This document shows positions 6,103 to 10,487 of a DNA stretch of 10,487 bases, in pieces. The translations under genes and the position numbers were made by a program. The notes under the pieces were generated by a model, which saw nothing but the letters and a program-made list of their open reading frames with translations, made no database searches and was not told the origin of the DNA. Source of the DNA: an uncultured Angelakisella sp. (GTDB lineage Bacteria; Bacillota; Clostridia; Oscillospirales; Ruminococcaceae); contig CANOCD010000025.1 of the NCBI GenBank assembly GCA_947564495.1, positions 1 to 10,487 of the forward strand, read 5' to 3'. The stretch's first letter is position 1. Every line of letters begins with the position of its first letter.

Positions 6103-7650
6103 TTACAGCGGAATATTCCCGTGCTTCTTCTTGGGGCGGTCCACCCGTTTCCCGGCCAGGGCCTCGAAGGCGCTGATGACCCTTTTTCGGGTCTCGCCGG
6201 GGAGGATGACGTCGTCCACATAGCCCCGGGCGGCGGCCACGTAGGGGTTCATCATGGCATCCTGGTACTCGGCGATCTTTTCCTTCCGCTTGGCGGCGGG
6301 GTCGGCGGCGGCCTTGATCTCCTTGGAGAAGATGATGTTGGCGGCCCCGTCGGCCCCCATGACGGCGATCTCGGCGTCGGGCCAGGCAAAGACCATGTCG
6401 GCCCCCAGGTGCTTGGAGCACATCCCGATGTAGGCCCCGCCGTAGGCTTTCCGGGTGATGACGGTGACCTTGGGGACGGTGGCCTCGCTGTAGGCGTAGA
6501 GCATCTTGGCCCCGTGGCGGATGATGCCCCCCCGCTCCTGCTGGGTGCCGGGGAGGAACCCGGGGACGTCCTCCAGAGTGAGCAGGGGGATGTTGAAGCT
6601 GTCGCAGGTGCGGATGAACCGGGAGGCTTTGTCGGCGGCGTTGATGTCCAGGCACCCGGCCATGGCCTTGGGCTGGCTGGCGATGACGCCGACGGACTTG
6701 CCGTTGAGGCGGATGAAGGCGGTGATGATGTTCCGGGCGAAATACTGCTGGTATTCCATCACTTCGCCGTTGTCGGCCAGGGTCCGGATGACGGTCATCA
6801 TGTCGTAGGGCTTGTTGGGGCTTTCGGGCACGATGTCGTTGAGCAGGGCGTCCTCCCGGTTCAGGTCGTCGGCGCAGCCGTAGACCGGGGCGGGGTCCAG
6901 GTTGTTCTGGGGCAGGTAGCTTAAAAGCTGACGGATCTGGGCGATGCACTCGTCCTCGGTGTCGGCGGAGAAGTGGGCGCAGCCGCTGGTGCCGTTGTGG
7001 GCCATGGAGCCCCCCAGGGATTCGGCGGTGACGTCCTCCCCGGTGACCGCCTTGACGACCTGGGGCCCGGTGATGAACATCTGGCCGGTGCCCTTGACCA
7101 TGAAGATGAAGTCGGTCAAAGCGGGGGAGTAGACGGCGCCCCCGGCGCAGGGGCCCATGATGACGCTGATCTGAGGGATGACCCCCGAGGCCATGGTGTT
7201 GTTGTAGAAGATGCGGCCGTACCCCGCCAGGGCGTCCACCCCTTCCTGGATGCGGGCGCCGCCGGAGTCGTTGATGCAGATCATGGGGGCGCCCGCCTTG
7301 AGGGCGGCCTCCTGGGCCATGGCGATCTTGGCGGCGTGCATCTCCCCAAGGCTCCCCCCGATGACGGTGAAGTCCTGGGCGGCGGCGTAGACCAGCCGCC
7401 CGTCGATGGTGCCGTAGCCGGTGACCACCCCCTCCCCGGGGGCCTCCTTCTTTTCCATGCCGAAGTTCTGGCAGCGGTGCTTCACGAAAAGCCCTGTCTC
7501 CACAAAGCTGTCCTCGTCAAAGAGCTTGACGAGACGCTCCCGGGCGGTCTGCTTGCCGTTCCCGTGCTGCTTTTCGATGGCCTTTTCGCCGCCGCCCAGC
7601 CGCAGCCGGGCCTTGAGTTCCAGCAGTTCCTGCTGTTTCGCGGTTGCCAA
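6103..7650 (-). CDS. mmdA: Biotin-dependent acyl-CoA carboxyltransferase, methylmalonyl-CoA decarboxylase alpha-subunit type
   Basis: Soluble carboxyltransferase, 515 residues, that moves the carboxyl of malonyl- or methylmalonyl-CoA to biotin on the carrier subunit. It matches the MmdA/PccB single-chain crotonase-fold family. The N-half has GGGEKAIEKQH, KQTARERL, NDSGGARIQEGVDALAGYG (127-145) and the oxyanion loop CAGGAVYSPA (168-177). The C-half has QPKAMAGCLD, DVPGFLPGTQQE and a second oxyanion loop in RKAYGGAYIGM (about 400-410). The KKHGNIPL end is the same as Veillonella MmdA from memory. It is distinct from GcdA (about 590 residues) and from the split MdcD/MdcE or MadC/MadD. The start is a TTG at 7650 with AGGAGGG 6 nt upstream; no nearby ATG fits. 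It is followed after 12 bp by the anchor subunit. MmdA-type enzymes accept both malonyl- and methylmalonyl-CoA, so context must decide the physiological substrate. Confidence 0.95.
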   Translation of the reverse strand: MATAKQQELLELKARLRLGGGEKAIEKQHGNGKQTARERLVKLFDEDSFVETGLFVKHRCQNFGMEKKEAPGEGVVTGYGTIDGRLVYAAAQDFTVIGGSLGEMHAAKIAMAQEAALKAGAPMICINDSGGARIQEGVDALAGYGRIFYNNTMASGVIPQISVIMGPCAGGAVYSPALTDFIFMVKGTGQMFITGPQVVKAVTGEDVTAESLGGSMAHNGTSGCAHFSADTEDECIAQIRQLLSYLPQNNLDPAPVYGCADDLNREDALLNDIVPESPNKPYDMMTVIRTLADNGEVMEYQQYFARNIITAFIRLNGKSVGVIASQPKAMAGCLDINAADKASRFIRTCDSFNIPLLTLEDVPGFLPGTQQERGGIIRHGAKMLYAYSEATVPKVTVITRKAYGGAYIGMCSKHLGADMVFAWPDAEIAVMGADGAANIIFSKEIKAAADPAAKRKEKIAEYQDAMMNPYVAAARGYVDDVILPGETRKRVISAFEALAGKRVDRPKKKHGNIPL

Positions 7651-7656
7651 TGCGAT

Positions 7657-7663
7657 CCCTCCT
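7657..7663 (-). promoter_or_regulatory. Strong ribosome binding site deciding the TTG start of mmdA
   Basis: AGGAGGG on the minus strand, 6 nt before TTG at 7650. The encoded N-terminus MATAKQQELL aligns with the usual start of the family, which supports the rare TTG. Confidence 0.75.
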
Positions 7664-7676
7664 GTTGTTCTTTTAT

Positions 7677-7711
7677 GGAGCGCCCCCTCCCCTTCCGAAG
7701 GGGGCGGCTCC
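7677..7711 (-). other. Strong intercistronic hairpin between mdcA and mmdA
   Basis: In the 77-bp gap, GGAGCGCCCCCT (7677-7688) pairs with AGGGGGCGGCTCC (7699-7711) with one bulged base. An alternative inner stem CCCCTT/AAGGGG with a 3-nt loop is also possible. No U-run follows on the minus strand, so it is not a standard terminator. It may stabilise the pump part of the mRNA or set different levels of the transferase and the pump. Confidence 0.6.
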
Positions 7712-7727
7712 TTGTTTTACGAAGCTG

Positions 7728-9362
7728 TTACTTCTTCCTCTGGAACCGTTCGGGCACGTGGTACAGCCCGCCGGAGATCTCGGCGATCTCCTCCAGGGAC
7801 TGGGCGGCCAGCATACTCCGGTTGGCCTTGTCGGGGGAGATGCCCAGGTCCTCGGGGAGGGCCACCTTGCCCCAGGCCCGGTACCGCCGGATCTCGTCGG
7901 GGGTCACCAGGGAGCCGATGGGGGTGCCCTGGGCCACGCTCCCCAGGAGCTTGGTGCGCTCCTCGGCGTTCTGGGCCATGTATAGGTAGGCGATGCCCTG
8001 CTCGGTGACCACGTGGGTCACGTCCTCGCCGTAGATCATCACCGGCACCCCCTGGAGGTTGGCCTTGCGGCCGATGTCCACGGCGTCCAGCACCGGGGTG
8101 AAGGCGGGGCCGAACTTGCTGGCGCTCTTGGTCATCTGGACCACCAGCTTGCGCCCCGAGATGAGGGAGCCGTTCTGGGGGGCGCAGTTGCACCAGGCTT
8201 TGGTGGTGTGGCGGCGGCCGCCGGTGCTGTTGCCCATGTTGGGGGCGCCGCCGAAGCCGCTGAGCCGCCCGTTGGTGACGGTGGAGGAGTTGCCCAGGTA
8301 GTCCATCTGGAGGGTGCCCCCCAGGAAGAGGTCGATGCCGTAGAGTCCCGCCATCTGGGCCACCGCCCGGTTGGACCGCAGGTTCCCGTCGGGGCCGCAG
8401 AAGAAGACGTCGGGACGGGCGGTTGCGTAGTCGTTCATCCCCAGCTCCCCGCCGAAGGCGCAGATCTGCTGGACCCAGCCGTCCTCGATGGCGGGGATGA
8501 GGGTGGGATGGGGGTTGAGGACCCAGTGGGTGCAGATCCGGCCCTTGAGCCCCAGCTCGTTGCCGTAGGTGGGCAGCAGCAGCTCGATGGCCGCCCCGTT
8601 GTAGCCGATGCCGTGGTTGAGGGTCTTGACCTCGTGCTTGGCGTAGATGCCCTTGATGACCATCATCCCCATGAGGACGTGGGCGTCCTGGATCTTGGCG
8701 GGGTCCCGGGTGAAGAGGGGCTCCATGGGGTAGGGCTCGTCGGCTTTGACGATGTAGTCCACCCACCCGGCGGGGACGTCCACCCGGGGCAGCTCGTCGG
8801 TCTCCACGATCTCGTTGACCTGGGCGATGACGATGCCGTTCTTGAAGGCGGTGGCCTCCACGATGATGGGGGTCTCCTCGGTGTTGTAGCCGGTGTAGAG
8901 CCGCCCGTATTTGTCGGCCTTGTCCGCCGCCACCAGGCAGATCTGGGGGGTCAGGTCCACGAAGAACCGGCCGTAGAGCTCCATGTAGGTGTGGATGGCC
9001 CCGATCCGCAGCTTCTCGTCGGCCAGCATCTGGGCCAGGCGGAGGCTCTGCACCCCGGCAAAGGCGAAGTTCAGCTCCTTGGCGATGCCCCGCTCAAAGA
9101 GGTCCAGATGCTCGTCCCGGGAGATAGAGGGGATGAGCATATTGAGGCTATGTACCTTCTCCGGGTCCACCCGGGTCAGGGCCCCGGCCAGGAAGGCTGC
9201 CTGCTTTTGGTTGCAACCCTCCAGCACCACCTTGTCCCCGGGATGGATGACCCCCTCCAGGAAGGGGACGATGCTGGCGGTGTCCACCACCTTGCCGTCG
9301 GCGTACCGCTTTCCGGCTTCCTTTCGTTCCAGCTTGGATCTTCTCTCGTTGTCCCAGACCAT
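7728..9362 (-). CDS. mdcA: Malonate decarboxylase alpha subunit (malonate CoA/ACP transferase)
   Basis: 544-residue transferase, close to the usual 550 of MdcA/MadA. In known malonate decarboxylases this subunit swaps the acetyl group of the acyl-carrier thioester for malonate, giving malonyl thioester and acetate. Segments I recognise from MdcA: PGDKVVLEGCNQKQAAFLAG (41-60), SRDEHLDLFERGIAKEL (81-97), GAIHTYMELYGR (121-132), NTEETPIIVEATAF (160-173), TLNHGIGYNGAAIELLLPTYG (247-267), NPHPTLIPAIEDGWV, GFGGAPNMG (369-377), YGEDVTHVVTEQGIAYLY (444-461). ATG 9362 has AAAGGAGA 8 nt upstream; an in-frame TTG at 9404 lies before that site and is rejected. The gene heads the operon with mmdADCB. No ACP gene or MdcD/MdcE is present, so CoA rather than ACP is the likely acyl carrier; this is inference. 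A broader CoA-transferase role is the alternative. Confidence 0.92.
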   Translation of the reverse strand: MVWDNERRSKLERKEAGKRYADGKVVDTASIVPFLEGVIHPGDKVVLEGCNQKQAAFLAGALTRVDPEKVHSLNMLIPSISRDEHLDLFERGIAKELNFAFAGVQSLRLAQMLADEKLRIGAIHTYMELYGRFFVDLTPQICLVAADKADKYGRLYTGYNTEETPIIVEATAFKNGIVIAQVNEIVETDELPRVDVPAGWVDYIVKADEPYPMEPLFTRDPAKIQDAHVLMGMMVIKGIYAKHEVKTLNHGIGYNGAAIELLLPTYGNELGLKGRICTHWVLNPHPTLIPAIEDGWVQQICAFGGELGMNDYATARPDVFFCGPDGNLRSNRAVAQMAGLYGIDLFLGGTLQMDYLGNSSTVTNGRLSGFGGAPNMGNSTGGRRHTTKAWCNCAPQNGSLISGRKLVVQMTKSASKFGPAFTPVLDAVDIGRKANLQGVPVMIYGEDVTHVVTEQGIAYLYMAQNAEERTKLLGSVAQGTPIGSLVTPDEIRRYRAWGKVALPEDLGISPDKANRSMLAAQSLEEIAEISGGLYHVPERFQRKK

Positions 9363-9387
9363 CTGCCGATTCTCCTTTCCATTTCGA

Positions 9388-9402
9388 GGCGGTTTTTCCG
9401 CC
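9388..9402 (-). other. Hairpin in the mdcA leader
   Basis: GGCGG-5 nt-CCGCC, about 10 nt upstream of the mdcA ribosome binding site and within the first 30 nt of the predicted transcript. A 5' stem like this could protect the mRNA. It is short, so a regulatory role is uncertain. Confidence 0.4.
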
Positions 9403-9424
9403 AAAAATTTAACTTGCTGTCCCT

Positions 9425-9453
9425 ATCATATCATTGACATTTAATAGCGTCCA
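9425..9453 (-). promoter_or_regulatory. Predicted promoter of the mdcA-mmdADCB operon
   Basis: On the minus strand TGGACG (9448-9453), 17-bp spacer, TATGAT (9425-9430). The predicted start is near 9418, about 55 nt before the mdcA ATG. The -35 matches consensus at 4 of 6 positions, as expected for an activator-dependent promoter. It overlaps the lysR-type promoter on the other strand. Confidence 0.55.
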
Positions 9454-9462
9454 ATATATAAT
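9434..9462 (+). promoter_or_regulatory. Consensus sigma-A promoter of the LysR-family gene
   Basis: Perfect TTGACA (9434-9439), 17-bp spacer, perfect TATAAT (9457-9462). It should be strong unless repressed. The start is near 9469, giving a leader of about 45 nt to ATG 9514. Confidence 0.75.
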
Positions 9463-9490
9463 TTGATACATAGAAATAGCAAATTTGATA
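9460..9490. promoter_or_regulatory. Candidate LysR-type operator in the divergent promoter region
   Basis: Inverted repeat AATTTG-N14-CAAATT (9460-9465 and 9480-9485), plus a direct repeat AATTTGATA at 9460-9468 and 9482-9490 (22-bp offset). The inverted repeat lies about -42 to -67 from the predicted mdcA start, where LysR-type activators bind. It also overlaps the -10 of the regulator's own promoter, which would give autorepression. T-N11-A pairs occur inside it. Confidence 0.4.
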
Positions 9491-9513
9491 TGAAAAAAAG
9501 GAGGGTATTTTCC

Positions 9514-10395
9514 ATGATGGATCTTCACTCCCTGATCTACTTTAAGAAGGTGGCGGAGCTCCAGCATCTGACCCGGGCGGCGGAGGAGCTCCGGGTGGCC
9601 CAGCCATCCCTGAGCCGGACCATCGCCGCCCTGGAGGCGGACCTGGGGGTGAAGCTCTTTGACAGGGTGGGCAAGGGCATCGTCCTCAACCGGAACGGGG
9701 CCATTCTGCTGCGCCGCACCAACAACGCCCTCCGGGAGTTGGAGGACGCCCGGCGGGAGCTGGCCGACCAGGAGGCGGAGGAGAACCGGACGGTGACCGT
9801 CTCCCTCTTTGCCGCCAGCAAGCTCCTGCCCCAGCTCATCTCCGCCTTCAAGGAGGAGTACCCCCATATCCGCCTCCAGATCGTCCAGCACGACCTCCGG
9901 GACCAGGGGGAGGGGGAGCGGGACATCGCCATCTTCTCCTCCATGCAGCCCGCCACCGGGGAAAACCAGCGGGTCCTCATCGGGGAGGAGCTGCTCCTGG
10001 CCCTCCCCGAGGACAGCCCCCTGGCCAGCCGCCGGGAACTGCTCCTTTCCGACACGGCGGGGATGGAGTTCATCTGCCTCCACAAGGGGAAGTCCCTGCG
10101 GACCATCACCGACCTCTACTGCCAGATGGCGGGGTTTTCCCCAAAGGTGGTCCTGGAGTGCGACAGCCCCGAGACGGTGCGGGAACTGATCTGCGCCGGG
10201 ATGGGCATCTCCTTTGTCCCCTCCATCACCTGGCACGGGATGGACACCAAGAACATCGTCCTCCGCCACCTCTCCTGCCCGGTCTGCAAGCGGTACATCA
10301 ACCTGAGCTGGCGGAGCAAGGGGTACCTTTCCCCGGCGGTGATCCTTTTTCGGGATTTCGTCCAGGACTACTTTGCCGTGCTGGGCCAGCCGTGA
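9514..10395 (+). CDS. LysR-family transcriptional regulator of the divergent malonate operon
   Basis: 293-residue LysR-type regulator of normal length. The winged helix-turn-helix is N-terminal (about 1-60: MMDLHSLIYFKKVAELQHLT, RAAEELRVAQPSLSRTIAALE, DLGVKLFDR). A linker helix rich in Arg/Glu follows (about 62-90). The C-terminal effector-binding domain (about 95-290) starts TVTVSLFAASKLLPQLISAF and includes AGMGISFVPS, typical of the periplasmic-binding-protein-like fold. ATG 9514 is chosen because GGAGGG lies 8 nt upstream (9500-9505); the frame upstream to 9463 overlaps the promoter and is not used. The gene is divergent from mdcA with overlapping promoters, the classic LysR arrangement. 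It probably activates the operon in response to malonate or malonyl-CoA, as MdcR does in other bacteria; the effector is inferred. Confidence 0.93.
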   Translation: MMDLHSLIYFKKVAELQHLTRAAEELRVAQPSLSRTIAALEADLGVKLFDRVGKGIVLNRNGAILLRRTNNALRELEDARRELADQEAEENRTVTVSLFAASKLLPQLISAFKEEYPHIRLQIVQHDLRDQGEGERDIAIFSSMQPATGENQRVLIGEELLLALPEDSPLASRRELLLSDTAGMEFICLHKGKSLRTITDLYCQMAGFSPKVVLECDSPETVRELICAGMGISFVPSITWHGMDTKNIVLRHLSCPVCKRYINLSWRSKGYLSPAVILFRDFVQDYFAVLGQP

Positions 10396-10402
10396 GAAAA
10401 AC

Positions 10403-10455
10403 AAAAGACCCCGCTGCCCTCCTCCCGGACGGAGAAGAGGATGGCGGGTCTTTTT
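10403..10455 (+). terminator. Rho-independent terminator of the LysR-family gene, probably bidirectional
   Basis: AAAAGACCC(C)GC (10403-10414) pairs with GCGGGTCTTTT (10444-10454) with one bulged C. Inner CCTC/GAGG pairing is possible, and TTTTT ends the stem. The upstream A-rich flank gives a U-tract on the minus strand too. It begins 7 bp after the stop codon. The remaining 10456-10487 shows nothing recognisable. Confidence 0.85.
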
Positions 10456-10487
10456 ATGCCAAAACTGTTATGAATAGGTAACGAAAA

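Noticed and set aside
6103..7650. Glutaconyl-CoA decarboxylase alpha subunit (GcdA) or propionyl-CoA carboxylase beta subunit
   Set aside because: GcdA is about 70 residues longer. No biotin carboxylase gene is present, and the membrane pump subunits show a decarboxylase rather than a carboxylase.
7728..9362. Citrate lyase alpha subunit or 4-hydroxybutyrate/butyrate CoA-transferase
   Set aside because: Motifs and length match MdcA along the whole protein, in particular the LEGCNQKQ, GAIHTYMELY and GFGGAPNMG segments; citrate lyase beta and gamma genes are absent.
9363..9404. Longer MdcA starting at TTG 9404
   Set aside because: The ribosome site AAAGGAGA lies inside that extension and serves ATG 9362.
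8013..9437. 474-codon open frame on the plus strand opposite mdcA
   Set aside because: Low-complexity Val/Gly/His/Asp composition typical of the antisense of GC-rich genes, no ribosome site, no recognisable domain.
1..10487. CRISPR arrays, tRNA or rRNA genes, insertion sequences, attachment sites
   Set aside because: Looked for repeated spacers, tRNA-like cloverleaf ends, transposase motifs and flanking terminal repeats; none seen.

Overview
The window looks like chromosomal DNA of a high-GC anaerobic Firmicute of the Clostridia, most likely a gut Oscillospiraceae (Flavonifractor/Intestinimonas/Oscillibacter-like). Reasons: very GC-rich codon use, strong GGAGG-type ribosome binding sites before almost every gene, AT-rich intergenic regions with near-consensus sigma-A promoters, and a biotin-dependent sodium-pump decarboxylase typical of such anaerobes. 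The genus is an inference from gene content and style, not proven.

Left part (1-4010): a glycerophosphodiester/glycerol-phosphate locus. On the minus strand a glycerophosphodiester phosphodiesterase (GDPD-1, 912-1766) is followed by an ABC-transporter solute-binding lipoprotein of the sugar/glycerol-phosphate class (2-838, cut by the window edge). Divergent from them, on the plus strand, lie an AraC-family regulator (2149-3006) and a second, different GDPD (GDPD-2, 3051-4010). A 9-bp direct repeat with 21-bp phasing just upstream of the GDPD-1 -35 region is a candidate AraC-type operator. The likely job is regulated uptake and hydrolysis of phospholipid-derived glycerophosphodiesters.

Middle (4011-4169): a convergent intergenic region with a long GC-rich hairpin that best serves as terminator of the minus-strand operon.

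Right part (4170-9362, minus strand): a five-gene operon read in the order mdcA, mmdA, mmdD, mmdC, mmdB. The first gene encodes a malonate decarboxylase alpha subunit (malonate CoA/ACP transferase). The other four encode a complete methylmalonyl-CoA-decarboxylase-type Na+ pump: carboxyltransferase, small membrane anchor, biotin carrier and membrane decarboxylase. No acyl-carrier protein, MdcD/MdcE or prosthetic-group genes are present in the window. The combination suggests an ACP-independent, CoA-based, Na+-pumping malonate decarboxylase. In this cycle MdcA would convert malonate plus acetyl-CoA to malonyl-CoA plus acetate, and the pump would decarboxylate malonyl-CoA back to acetyl-CoA plus CO2 while exporting Na+. 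This is the most interesting system in the window.

A LysR-family regulator (9514-10395, plus strand) is divergent from the operon, with overlapping promoters and a candidate operator between them. It ends in a clear rho-independent terminator, and the window finishes in about 30 bp without recognisable features.
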